The translations under genes and the position numbers were made by a program. A model generated the notes under the pieces. It did not search any database. It worked only from the letters and a program-made list of their open reading frames with translations, and was not told the DNA's origin. Of a stretch of DNA of 37,788 nucleotides, positions 15,665 to 23,259 are shown piece after piece (the stretch's first letter is position 1; every line of letters starts with the position of its first letter). Source of the DNA: an uncultured Mycolicibacterium sp. (GTDB lineage: Bacteria > Actinomycetota > Actinomycetes > Mycobacteriales > Mycobacteriaceae); contig CAMFLL010000026.1 of NCBI GenBank assembly GCA_945957405.1, positions 1 through 37,788 on the forward strand, written 5' to 3'.

Positions 15665-16407
15665 GCAGCCCCGGCGCCGCGCCCGTCGCATCCGAGACAC
15701 CGGCACCGGCGGGCAAACGCGATGTGTGGCTGATCTTTTGGATCGTCCCGGCGTTTTACGCAGCGTTCGGAGTCATCTTCTTCGCACTGGCCCGCACCAT
15801 GCCACCGCCCAGACCGGACATCACCACCGATCAGATGGCGCGGTTCTTCCTCGATCATGCGTCCACCATCCAGATCGGCTTCGGGCTGCTGGTCGTGATC
15901 GTAGGCGGTGCCGGGGTGGCCAACGGCATCGTCGTTTATCACATGAAGCGCATGACGGTGGGGTTCGTGCTGGCCTACACATATCTGGGCGCCATGGCCG
16001 TCGGTGCGCTGCCGGGCTGTCTGCTGGTCGCGTTCTGCTTCCTGGTGGCCACCCTACGACCCGACCGCGACCCCGGGCTGATGGCGCTGCTCTACGATCT
16101 GGGCCTGCTGTCCTACGTCGGGTCACTGGGCTGTTTCTCCGCCGCATACTTCGCCTTCGCGATCGCCATCTTCTATGACCGCAACGAGATCTTCCCCAAA
16201 TGGCTTGCCTACGTCTCGATCTGGCAGATCGTCACCGAGCTCCTGGCCACCCCGGTGTTCGTGTCGAAAGCGGGACCGTTCGCCTGGAACGGCTCGATCG
16301 CGTTCTGGATGGGCACGGTGGTCTTCGGTATCTGGCTGATGGCGGTCATCACGTTCCTGAAGAAGGCCACGTCGCTGGAGCGGCCCGACGAACCTCCGCT
16401 GCCATGA
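15661..16407 (+). CDS. Multi-pass membrane protein, uncharacterised (paralog B)
   Basis: A 248-residue relative of the preceding protein, with a Pro/Ala-rich N-terminal tail and about six or seven transmembrane helices. The conserved pairs are listed under paralog A. The ATG at 15661 overlaps the upstream TGA, and the gene's own TGA overlaps the next ATG. The duplicated pair could form a heterodimer. There is no heme-ligand pattern that I can identify with confidence. Confidence 0.85.
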   Translation: MSSPGAAPVASETPAPAGKRDVWLIFWIVPAFYAAFGVIFFALARTMPPPRPDITTDQMARFFLDHASTIQIGFGLLVVIVGGAGVANGIVVYHMKRMTVGFVLAYTYLGAMAVGALPGCLLVAFCFLVATLRPDRDPGLMALLYDLGLLSYVGSLGCFSAAYFAFAIAIFYDRNEIFPKWLAYVSIWQIVTELLATPVFVSKAGPFAWNGSIAFWMGTVVFGIWLMAVITFLKKATSLERPDEPPLP

Positions 16408-16979
16408 CCGCCGGCACCGAACAGGATCGCACGAACTCGGCGCTGCCCGGCGACATCCACATGTGGGTGATGGTGCTGGGCGATCTCGTCATCTTCAGCG
16501 CCTATTTCGTCATCTTCATGATCTACCGCGCGATGGCCCCCGCCGAGTTCCTGGCGGCCCAGCAGCAGCTGAGCCTCGGTGTCGGGGCGCTCAACACCCT
16601 TGTGCTGCTGACCAGTTCGTGGTTCGTGGCACGCAGCGTACTGTGCCTGCGCGCCCGCGACCACACCCGCGCCCTGCGGCTGATCTATCTCGGCATGGGT
16701 TGCGGCGTGATGTTCATCGCGATCAAGGCCTACGAGTGGGCGCACGAGATCGCCCAGGGCATCACCATCACCTCGGGCGACTTATTCATGTTCTACTACA
16801 TGCTCACCGGAGTACACCTCTTCCACGTCCTACTGGGCCTGGTGATCCTCGGGGTGGTGATCCGTGAGGTGAAGAACCCGCGCAGACGACGGGTCGCGAT
16901 GGCCGAGTCGGGCGCAATCTACTGGCACATGGTCGATCTGCTCTGGATCGTGATCTTCGGCCTGCTCTACGTGTGGTGA
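16404..16979 (+). CDS. Cytochrome c oxidase subunit III family protein (NorE-like)
   Basis: A 191-residue, five-helix member of the COX3 family, in the short NorE-like form. Signatures are GDIHMWVMVLGDLVIFSAYF at the first helix, the KAYEWAHEI segment, MLTGVHLFHVLLG and the final YWHMVDLLWIVIFGLLYVW. COX3/NorE proteins support a haem-copper oxidase or NO reductase core, but no subunit I or II gene is present here. ATGA overlap with the preceding gene shows translational coupling. Confidence 0.9.
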   Translation: MTAGTEQDRTNSALPGDIHMWVMVLGDLVIFSAYFVIFMIYRAMAPAEFLAAQQQLSLGVGALNTLVLLTSSWFVARSVLCLRARDHTRALRLIYLGMGCGVMFIAIKAYEWAHEIAQGITITSGDLFMFYYMLTGVHLFHVLLGLVILGVVIREVKNPRRRRVAMAESGAIYWHMVDLLWIVIFGLLYVW

Positions 16980-16980
16980 G

Positions 16981-17268
16981 GTGACCGCGGTGACAAGGAC
17001 AGCGTCACGCCCCCTCACATCTGCCTGGGCCGCGTTGTCGGCCATCACCGTGCTGTCCTGGTGGCTGGCACCCGGGCACTCGGGCGCCAACGTCGCGGTG
17101 GCCAGCGTGCCCATCACCCTGGTGGTCATCCTGCTCGGTTTCATCAAGGGCCGGTTGATCATCCGCTATTTCATGGAGGTGCGTACCGCACCGCGGTGGT
17201 TGAAGGTGGCCACCGACGCCTGGCTCACAGTGTTGTGGGTGACGGTGCTCGTGATCTATCTGTGGTGA
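16981..17268 (+). CDS. Cytochrome c oxidase subunit IV family small membrane protein (NorF-like)
   Basis: A 95-residue protein with three hydrophobic segments: SAWAALSAITVLSWWLA, ANVAVASVPITLVVILLGF and LTVLWVTVLVIYLW. Between them is the family motif FIKGRLIIRYFMEVRTAPRW (COX4_pro pattern K-x3-I-x3-FM-x2-R-A). It starts with GTG one base after the upstream TGA. It usually accompanies a COX3/NorE protein. Last gene of the TetR-controlled operon. Confidence 0.88.
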   Translation: MTAVTRTASRPLTSAWAALSAITVLSWWLAPGHSGANVAVASVPITLVVILLGFIKGRLIIRYFMEVRTAPRWLKVATDAWLTVLWVTVLVIYLW

Positions 17269-17353
17269 CGCGCATTCGCTCCGGGACCACCGGCGAGGAT
17301 CAGGTAGCGGCAAATCCGCGACCGATGTCGAGTCGGCCGACGCGAGTCCTGGC

Positions 17354-18310
17354 CTATTCACGCAACGTCACGTGCGGGCTACGGCCGTATGTCTCGCGGT
17401 ACGTGACGGCGAACCGACCGGCGTGGGCGAATCCCCACCGTTGTGCAATTCTGGTGACGGTGGTGAACGAGTGATTCCCGGCGATGAGATCGAGATGCGC
17501 GTGGTGCATCCGCACACTGCGCAGATATCCCATGGGCGTGCAGCCACGGTGCTTGCGGAACATGTACTGCAACGCCCTGGTCGTGACGAAGACCGCCTCG
17601 GCGATGTCTGTGACACTGATGTCGCGGTGCGCATTGTCATCGATGAACGCCGTTGCGCGGCGTAACAGCACTGGCGTCGAGTCATTTCGGTTGCCACCCG
17701 TCGGTTCCACCGACGCGGTGTTGGGGAAAGCCGCCAGCAGCAGGGCCGCCACGTACTGTTCCATCGCCGACTCCAGCAGCGAATTCTGCTGAACCAGCGC
17801 AGTACTCGCCGCACTCCGCTTGACCAACTCGATGGCTTCGAACAGCTGCCAATTGGCCGCGGCGGAGACGGGACGGGAGCCGATCAGTCGGACCGGCGCG
17901 CCATCGGCACGCGATCCGCCGGCGGCCTCCGTGAGAACCCGTGGGTCTGCGACGAGCTGATCATAGTGGCCCCGTCGAATTTCGCCCTGGAACGGCTGGG
18001 CGCCATTGTCACCCATTGCGCCGACCTCACCGGGCTTGAAGAATTCGGTGTTCTGTCGGGGTAGCCGCTCGGACAGTCCGCCGTCAGCCACCCGGCACAC
18101 CAGGATCTGGCCCAGCGGTTGCGCCTCGTAGTCGAAATCGAAGCCGTATTCGGCCGTGTCAATGCAGAACGCGCCCACCTGCGATCGCTCCAAGCGCATA
18201 CGCGGCGGCGGACCGCCCGCCGTCGGATGAATACTGACTCGCCCGAAAGTTGTGCCCAGCACAGATTCGACCTCGTCGAGGTCGGTGCTGTCCATCAGAA
18301 GTTGGCCCAT
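17354..18310 (-). CDS. AraC-family transcriptional regulator
   Basis: A 318-residue regulator. The N-terminal two thirds (to about 215) is a sensor region with a beta-rich start like the AraC_binding_2 group. The C-terminal 100 residues form the double helix-turn-helix: DISVTDIAEAVFVTTRALQY, then HSFTTVTRIAQRWGFAHAGRF and a YRETYGRSP end. GGGAG stands upstream of the ATG. It converges with the COX4-like gene and is divergent from the GAF-ANTAR gene (174-nt gap). Target and ligand are unknown. Confidence 0.9.
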   Translation of the reverse strand: MGQLLMDSTDLDEVESVLGTTFGRVSIHPTAGGPPPRMRLERSQVGAFCIDTAEYGFDFDYEAQPLGQILVCRVADGGLSERLPRQNTEFFKPGEVGAMGDNGAQPFQGEIRRGHYDQLVADPRVLTEAAGGSRADGAPVRLIGSRPVSAAANWQLFEAIELVKRSAASTALVQQNSLLESAMEQYVAALLLAAFPNTASVEPTGGNRNDSTPVLLRRATAFIDDNAHRDISVTDIAEAVFVTTRALQYMFRKHRGCTPMGYLRSVRMHHAHLDLIAGNHSFTTVTRIAQRWGFAHAGRFAVTYRETYGRSPHVTLRE

Positions 18311-18484
18311 GATTTCGCTCCCAGGGTCAGAACATGCTGGAAGGTCGCGGCGTCATCCTGAGCCCTACGCGAAGGGGTATCCACTACCCGAAACTTCCAC
18401 ACCCAATCGGGATGTTCGTTTTCTGGACAGAGGCACCGCTGCCAGCGGCGTAACGTCAGCAGCAACGGCCGAGGGAGGGATTGC

Positions 18485-19201
18485 ATCACTGCTGAGCCCA
18501 GTGCCACCGGCGACATCCATCAGCGGATCGCCGATATTGCCAACGCCCTGCACAACAGCCCGCAGGGTGGGGCGGACTCCGTGGTGCGCCAGATCGTCGA
18601 GCACGCCGCGCTGGAGATACCAGGTGCCGACTATGCCGGGGTGACACTGGCAACGTCCCGCAACGAGGTGACCACCCCGGCGTCGACGCATCGTTACCCG
18701 GCACTGTTGGACACCATCCAGGAACGGCACGCCGAGGGACCGTGCCTGAGCGCCGCGTGGAATCAGCACACCGTGCGCATCGACGACCTCAGGATCGACG
18801 ACCGTTGGCCGTCCTATCAGCGCGACGCTCTCGCGCTGACGCCGATCAGGTCGGTCCTGTCGTTCCGCTTGTTCACCTCGGATCGCACGATGGGCGCCCT
18901 CAACGTCTACGCCGAGAAACCCGGCGCCTTCAACTCGGAATCCGAGGAGATCGGCTATGTGCTGGCCACCCATACCGCGCTGGCCTGGGATACCGTACGC
19001 CGCGAGTCGCAGTTCCGCAGCGCATTGGCCAGCCGCGACATCATCGGCCAGGCCAAGGGAATCCTGATGGCGCGCTTCAATATTGACGCGGTGCGTGCGT
19101 TCGATCTGTTGAAACGGGTGTCCCAGGACAGCAACACCCGCCTGATCGACGTCGCGGTGAAACTGACCACGTCCGGTGGTTTCGACGATTTGATCGGCTG
19201 A
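18485..19201 (+). CDS. GAF-ANTAR RNA-binding antiterminator; apparent ATC start codon
   Basis: A GAF sensor domain (about residues 30-160) is joined to a C-terminal ANTAR domain with three helices (ASRDIIGQAKGILMARFNID, then AFDLLKRVSQDSN), which binds dual-hexaloop RNA hairpins to prevent termination. The first canonical start in this frame is GTG 18581, which would cut into the GAF domain. The frame upstream reads like normal protein back to ITAEPSATGDIHQ, and a GGAGG ribosome-binding site (18474-18478) is 6 nt before ATC 18485. No ATG, GTG or TTG exists in frame between the upstream stop (18359-18361) and 18581. Either ATC is the start or an ATG has mutated. Length from ATC is 238 residues, normal for the family. 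Confidence 0.8.
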   Translation: MTAEPSATGDIHQRIADIANALHNSPQGGADSVVRQIVEHAALEIPGADYAGVTLATSRNEVTTPASTHRYPALLDTIQERHAEGPCLSAAWNQHTVRIDDLRIDDRWPSYQRDALALTPIRSVLSFRLFTSDRTMGALNVYAEKPGAFNSESEEIGYVLATHTALAWDTVRRESQFRSALASRDIIGQAKGILMARFNIDAVRAFDLLKRVSQDSNTRLIDVAVKLTTSGGFDDLIG

Positions 19202-19218
19202 CCGCGCCCACCGCCGGG

Positions 19219-19446
19219 TCAGCGCCAGTCGCGAAACACATCGAGCAGCCGCGTCCGAAAGGCCGGATCGAGTTCGTCTTCGGCGCCGACATTTCCCAGC
19301 GTCGCCACGGTAGAGCGAAACTGCTGCAGGAAGCTGTCACAGCCGTCGCACTCGAGCAGGTGCGTGTCAAAACGCGCCCGCGTCTCCGCGTCGAGCGACC
19401 CGTCCAGATAGGCGGTCACGAGTTCCACGAGTTCGTTGCAGTCCAT
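19219..19446 (-). CDS. Zinc-binding anti-sigma factor (ZAS type)
   Basis: A 75-residue protein with a leading helix (NELVELVTAYLDGSLD) and the motif HLLECDGC (HX3CX2C), typical of zinc anti-sigma factors that release their sigma factor on oxidation or other stress. It lacks a membrane segment, so it is cytoplasmic. GTG 19458 is a possible earlier start, overlapping the sigma-factor TGA as GTGA and adding four residues. It is directly downstream of the ECF sigma gene and presumably binds it. Confidence 0.88.
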   Translation of the reverse strand: MDCNELVELVTAYLDGSLDAETRARFDTHLLECDGCDSFLQQFRSTVATLGNVGAEDELDPAFRTRLLDVFRDWR

Positions 19447-19454
19447 GGGTGGAT

Positions 19455-20093
19455 TCACCTCGGATCCTTCAGGTAGACCTCGAGCACCTGGCGCACCGCG
19501 GCCCGGCCCCTGTGCAGGAGTACGCGTTGATTCGCGGCACTGATGCCGAGCAGCTCGCATACCTCGGCGGAGTCGAAATCGAGAAGATCCCGCAGTGATA
19601 CGACTATGCGTTGCCGCTCGGGAAGCTTCTCCAGCTCGCGGCGCGCGACTTCGGTCAGCTCGGCACCGAGGAGCGACCCCTCCGGAGTGTCCGGAAACGG
19701 TGTCGGCGTGGCATTTTCGCGCCAGTGTCCGGGCCACGGGTCGCCCTCGGGCCGGAAGCGTGCCGGGTCGACGGTGCCGCCCGCGGCGACCTTCGACTGG
19801 ACCTCCACCTCGCGATGTTCGCGGATACCGCGCGCCTTCGCAATGTTGATCAGCACGGTGAAGATCCAGGTGCGCAACGATGCCCGTCCCTCAAACCCGC
19901 CAATCCCCTTGACCACCGCCAGCCACGTCTCCTGGACCACATCCTCGGCGATCTCGCGAGTGCGCACGTAGCCACGGGCGACCCGCAGCATCGATGGGGT
20001 GTGCTGGTCCACCAACGCGGCGTAGGCCGCTTCGTCGCCGGCACGCAACCGTGCGACGAGCGCGGTCTCGTCACCCGCGGTCATGGTCACCAT
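19455..20093 (-). CDS. ECF-type RNA polymerase sigma factor
   Basis: A 212-residue group-4 sigma factor. Region 2 spans about residues 25-95 (AEDVVQETWLAVVKGIGGFE, RASLRTWIFTVLINIAK). A long linker of about 55 residues is rich in Pro, Gly and charged residues. Region 4 holds LEKLPERQRIVVSLRDLLDF and the recognition helix region ISAANQRVLLHRGRAAV. It is encoded between a DUF417 membrane protein (15-nt gap) and its anti-sigma factor (overlap or 8-nt gap). The first Met or Met4 could be the start. The target promoter cannot be told from the window. Confidence 0.92.
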   Translation of the reverse strand: MVTMTAGDETALVARLRAGDEAAYAALVDQHTPSMLRVARGYVRTREIAEDVVQETWLAVVKGIGGFEGRASLRTWIFTVLINIAKARGIREHREVEVQSKVAAGGTVDPARFRPEGDPWPGHWRENATPTPFPDTPEGSLLGAELTEVARRELEKLPERQRIVVSLRDLLDFDSAEVCELLGISAANQRVLLHRGRAAVRQVLEVYLKDPR

Positions 20094-20108
20094 CGAAGGA
20101 TAGGCCGG

Positions 20109-20597
20109 TCAACGCGCGGTTGCGGCGGCGCGAAGCGCATCGGCCAACGACCACACCGAAATACCCAGCAGTGCTGCATCTTTGATGAGGAACTGGCCGG
20201 TCGACGACAGAATGGGAAATCCGCCTTCGGCCGCTTCGAATACGCCCGGCGTCGTCACCAGGAAGGTCAGCGTCGCCACGAACAACCCGACTGCGATGAC
20301 GCTGCCGGCCGCCGAAAGCCGGGGCCACCACGGTTTGACGGCAAGGAGCACTGCGGCGGTCACCTCGAGGACACCCAGCAGCGTCGAGAACATCGTGACC
20401 GAAAAGATGCCGTAGAGCCACCCCATCAGTGGGCTGTTCGAGACCAGCGGCTCAATGCCATGCGCTTCGTATGAGGTGAATTTCAGCAGCCCGATCCAGC
20501 CGATCACGATCACCAGGCCGTACCTGGCGAGTGCCGCACCGATCGTTTCGATGGTCGGCGTGACCCTGGCCACGCTGGTGACGGTGTTGTCGATCAT
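20109..20597 (-). CDS. DUF417/RclC-like membrane protein
   Basis: A 162-residue protein with four hydrophobic segments. The signature WIGLLKFTSYEAHGIEPLVSNSPLMGWLY is given here only as its key parts: LKFTSYEAHGI and LVSNSPLMGWLY are hallmarks of DUF417 proteins such as E. coli RclC (reactive chlorine resistance) and YkgB. The frame is open upstream, but ATG 20597 has AGGAG about 6 nt before it. It is first in an operon with an ECF sigma factor and its zinc anti-sigma factor, which suggests oxidant or thiol stress. LysR is 63 nt upstream on the same strand. Confidence 0.88.
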   Translation of the reverse strand: MIDNTVTSVARVTPTIETIGAALARYGLVIVIGWIGLLKFTSYEAHGIEPLVSNSPLMGWLYGIFSVTMFSTLLGVLEVTAAVLLAVKPWWPRLSAAGSVIAVGLFVATLTFLVTTPGVFEAAEGGFPILSSTGQFLIKDAALLGISVWSLADALRAAATAR

Positions 20598-20660
20598 GTT
20601 CACTCCTGACGCAGGACGGGACGTTCGATATCCCTTCAGTGCGTCGCAGGCGCGCAACCG

Positions 20661-21560
20661 TTACGCGGCAGTTGGTGCGAGGTGGAGCTGGGCTGCATCG
20701 ACGAACTCGGCAACCAGCGGGTTCTGCTCGCCGACCCGGGTGGCGACCACGACCTCGCTGACGGGGAACCCGTCGACCGGGATGGTCGCCAGGTCGGCGC
20801 GTAGCGAACTGCGCCGGTCACCGACCGGCAGGACCGCGATCGCCTGGCCACTCGCCACGAGTTCGAGCCTGTCCTCGAAGCTCTCGACCACCGGGCCGTC
20901 GGAGATCGGGCCGGGGTCCGGTCGTCGGTAGGAGTCCGTCGGGAACACCGGGCGCACCCCGCCGTGTGAGCAGATGATGGTCTCCCCCGCGGTGACGTCG
21001 TCGAGCGCGACCGATGTGCGGCCCGCCAGTGGGTGATCGACCGGCACCACCAGCATCCGTGGTTCCTGGTAGAGCACGGTTGTCCGGGCCTCGTCGGTTG
21101 GGATGAACAGCGGGGCCCGGGCCACCAGCACGTCCACCCGGCCTTCGACGAAAGCGCGCTCCTCGTGACAGTTCAGATGACGGGTCCCGATATCGGCCTG
21201 TGGGTGGCGACGGCGCAGTTCGCGGACGGCCGGTGTGATGACCAGGTCTTCGACATAGCCGATGATGACCTTGCCGGCAGGGGTGTAGGCGCGAACCGTG
21301 AGCGCCGCCTGGCGCGCAGCCCGCAGCAGGGCCTGGGCTTCGGGGAGGAATGCCTTCCCGGCCTCGGTGAGCAGGGCCCCCTGTGGTGTGCGGTCCAACA
21401 GGCGTACGCCGAGGCGACGCTCCAGGCGCTGGATCTGCCGGCTCAACGACGGCTGCGCTACGTGTAATTCGGTGGCGGCGCGGCTGAAGTTCAGATGCTT
21501 GGCGACCACCGTGAAGTACCGCACAAGACGCAGCTCGAGGTCGAGGCCCAGGTCATTCAC
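20661..21560 (-). CDS. LysR-family transcriptional regulator
   Basis: A 299-residue regulator with an N-terminal winged helix (residues about 8-66: VRYFTVVAKHLNFSRAATEL, VAQPSLSRQIQRLERRLG) and a periplasmic-binding-protein-like sensor half. The open frame goes on to 21755, but GTG 21560 (VNDLGLDLELRLVRYF) gives the normal N-terminus. It is divergent from the SDR remnant and intact SDR at 21703-22637, the classic place for a LysR regulator and its target. Confidence 0.9.
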   Translation of the reverse strand: MNDLGLDLELRLVRYFTVVAKHLNFSRAATELHVAQPSLSRQIQRLERRLGVRLLDRTPQGALLTEAGKAFLPEAQALLRAARQAALTVRAYTPAGKVIIGYVEDLVITPAVRELRRRHPQADIGTRHLNCHEERAFVEGRVDVLVARAPLFIPTDEARTTVLYQEPRMLVVPVDHPLAGRTSVALDDVTAGETIICSHGGVRPVFPTDSYRRPDPGPISDGPVVESFEDRLELVASGQAIAVLPVGDRRSSLRADLATIPVDGFPVSEVVVATRVGEQNPLVAEFVDAAQLHLAPTAA

Positions 21561-21702
21561 ATGTGGTTCCAACCTGCCCGACGGCGGGAGGTATTCCGCG
21601 TCATGCCCTTTCGGTATATCGACGTGCTGAACAGGTCTTGGACAGCCACCGCGGACTGTCGAAGACTCGTGGCCACAGGTTGCGACGAGAGACGAGGTAC
21701 TG
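21561..21702. promoter_or_regulatory. Divergent region between lysR and the SDR pair
   Basis: 142 nt. It should hold a LysR binding site. TATTCCG (21592-21598) and CGGTATA (21612-21618) form an imperfect inverted repeat with one mismatch. GAGG lies ahead of ATG 21703. No convincing T-N11-A core could be singled out. Confidence 0.3.
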
Positions 21703-21885
21703 ATGGGCAGGTACGACGGCAAGAACAAAGCGGCACAACTCAAGGCCGAGTTCACCGCCAGCAGTCCGATGGGCCGCTGGGATCATCCCGACGAATTCGC
21801 TCCTGCAGTCGCCTTTTTGGCCTTCGACGCGACGTTCGTTGCCGGGGTTGAATTGGTGATCGACGGCGGACAGTCCCAACTCTGA
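21703..21885 (+). pseudogene. Short-chain dehydrogenase remnant with large internal in-frame deletion
   Basis: The frame encodes 60 residues. The first seven (MGRYDGK) are those of an SDR N-terminus and parallel MTDYKGK of the next gene. The text then jumps straight to an SDR C-terminus: SPMGRWDHPDEFAPAVAFLA, DATFVAGVELVIDGG. The Rossmann glycine motif, Asn and the Tyr/Lys catalytic pair are all missing, about 185 residues in total. The join keeps the frame and the ribosome-binding site, so a peptide could still be made, but it cannot be an SDR enzyme. It lies 14 nt before the intact SDR. Confidence 0.8.
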
Positions 21886-21899
21886 GGAGGCTCTCGACA

Positions 21900-22637
21900 A
21901 TGACTGACTACAAGGGCAAGAGAGTGGTGATCACCGGTGGGACGAGCGGCCTCGGGCTGGCCACCGCCAAGGCTCTGATCCACGGCGGCGCCCGCGTCCT
22001 GGTGACTGGCCGCAGTCCCGCATCGCTGGTATCGGCCAGGGCCGAACTCGGGTCGGGCGCGATCGTCGAGGAGAGCGACGCCGTCGCCGGAATCGACGCG
22101 CTCGTCGATCGCGTGGCGGGCGAATTCGGTGGGGTGGACCTTTTGGTGCTCAACGCCGGCGGAACCCTGGTCGCCACACTGGAGGAAACCAGCCGGGCAC
22201 AGTACGACCAGCTCTTCGACCTCAATGCCAAGGCGCCGTTCTTCACGTTGCAGGGTTTCGTTCCGCTGATGCCCCCCGGAAGTGCGGTGGTGCTGACGAC
22301 ATCGGTCAGCAATGCCAAGGGCATCGCCGCCACCAGTGTGTACTCCGCGACCAAGGCGGCCCTGCGGTCCATGACACGGACGTTCGCCCGCGAGCTCATC
22401 GAGCGCGGCATCCGGGTCAACGCCGTCTCCCCCGGCCCCATCGACACCGGCATCCTCCAACGGACCATGTCCGCCGAGGAGGCCGAGCAGTTCCTCGCTC
22501 AGATGAAGGCCGACAACCCGATGCACCGCCTCGGCACCCCAGAGGAAGTGGCGAAGGCGATCATCTACCTCGCGTTCGACGCGACGTACACCACCGGGAC
22601 CGAACTCCACGTGGATGGCGGTGCCTCGGAGCTATGA
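21900..22637 (+). CDS. Short-chain dehydrogenase/reductase
   Basis: A 245-residue classical SDR. It has TGGTSGLG for NAD(P) binding, NAGG, a Ser in TTSVS, the catalytic YSATK and the C-terminal DATYTTGTELHVDGG. All residues of the Asn-Ser-Tyr-Lys set are present. GAGGAGG precedes the ATG and overlaps the stop of the remnant. It is probably controlled by the divergent LysR regulator. Its 3' end overlaps the convergent TetR gene by 6 nt. Substrate unknown. Confidence 0.92.
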   Translation: MTDYKGKRVVITGGTSGLGLATAKALIHGGARVLVTGRSPASLVSARAELGSGAIVEESDAVAGIDALVDRVAGEFGGVDLLVLNAGGTLVATLEETSRAQYDQLFDLNAKAPFFTLQGFVPLMPPGSAVVLTTSVSNAKGIAATSVYSATKAALRSMTRTFARELIERGIRVNAVSPGPIDTGILQRTMSAEEAEQFLAQMKADNPMHRLGTPEEVAKAIIYLAFDATYTTGTELHVDGGASEL

Positions 22638-23204
22638 CGTGCCGAGTTCGATCTCAACTGCGCCGGCCACCAATTGGCGGGCACGCTTCATCGTGATCGA
22701 CCCGCTGTGCCAGCGCTCACTCAGCCCCTCGACGAGCGTCGTGAGGCGTTCGGCGGCGGCCTCGGCGTCGACTCCTTGCGCGATCGTGCCGCCCGCCTGA
22801 CCCTGCCCGACGAGGTGCGCGATCTGTGCGTTCCAGTCGGCGGTGGTGCGCTTCAGCGGAGCGCGCAGTCCCTCGTCGAACACCGCGCAGGCGCGCAGCT
22901 CACCCCAGGCGACGCTGTTGTGGCGGATGGCGTCCTTCTGCTGGATCTCGAGCAGCAGGAGTTCGGCGATCTTGGATCGTGGTTCGGCCGCGGTGGCGAC
23001 ATCATCGGTGTACCGCTGCGCCGTGGTGTTGATCGCTTCGAGTGCCGCCCGCAGGACACCCGAGCGGTCACCGAAATAGTGGTAGATCAGGGCGGTCGAG
23101 ACGCCCGCCTCGGCCGCCAACTTCTCGATGCGCATACCGCGCACCCCGTCTTGGGCGATCACGCGCACGGCGGCTTCCAGGATCTGGCTAGGACGATCGG
23201 ACAT
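22632..23204 (-). CDS. TetR-family regulator at the end of the polyamine-type operon
   Basis: A 190-residue regulator with a typical HTH (ILEAAVRVIAQDGVRGMRIE, AGVSTALIYHYFGDRS) and a helical effector domain. ATG 23204 is chosen as the usual start just before the HTH. ATG 23255, five bases after the permease stop, would add 17 residues and imply translational coupling to the ABC operon. It is the last gene after deiminase, ATPase, binding protein and permease, so it probably senses a transported or degraded amine. Confidence 0.87.
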   Translation of the reverse strand: MSDRPSQILEAAVRVIAQDGVRGMRIEKLAAEAGVSTALIYHYFGDRSGVLRAALEAINTTAQRYTDDVATAAEPRSKIAELLLLEIQQKDAIRHNSVAWGELRACAVFDEGLRAPLKRTTADWNAQIAHLVGQGQAGGTIAQGVDAEAAAERLTTLVEGLSERWHSGSITMKRARQLVAGAVEIELGTS

Positions 23205-23259
23205 AGCCCTCGACTGTAGGGGGCGGTTCGTCGTGGTCGACGCCGGATCGGTCATGTCC

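Noticed and set aside
17269..17353. Gap between the COX4-like gene and the AraC gene
   Set aside because: Searched by eye for hairpins and small genes on both strands; nothing convincing.
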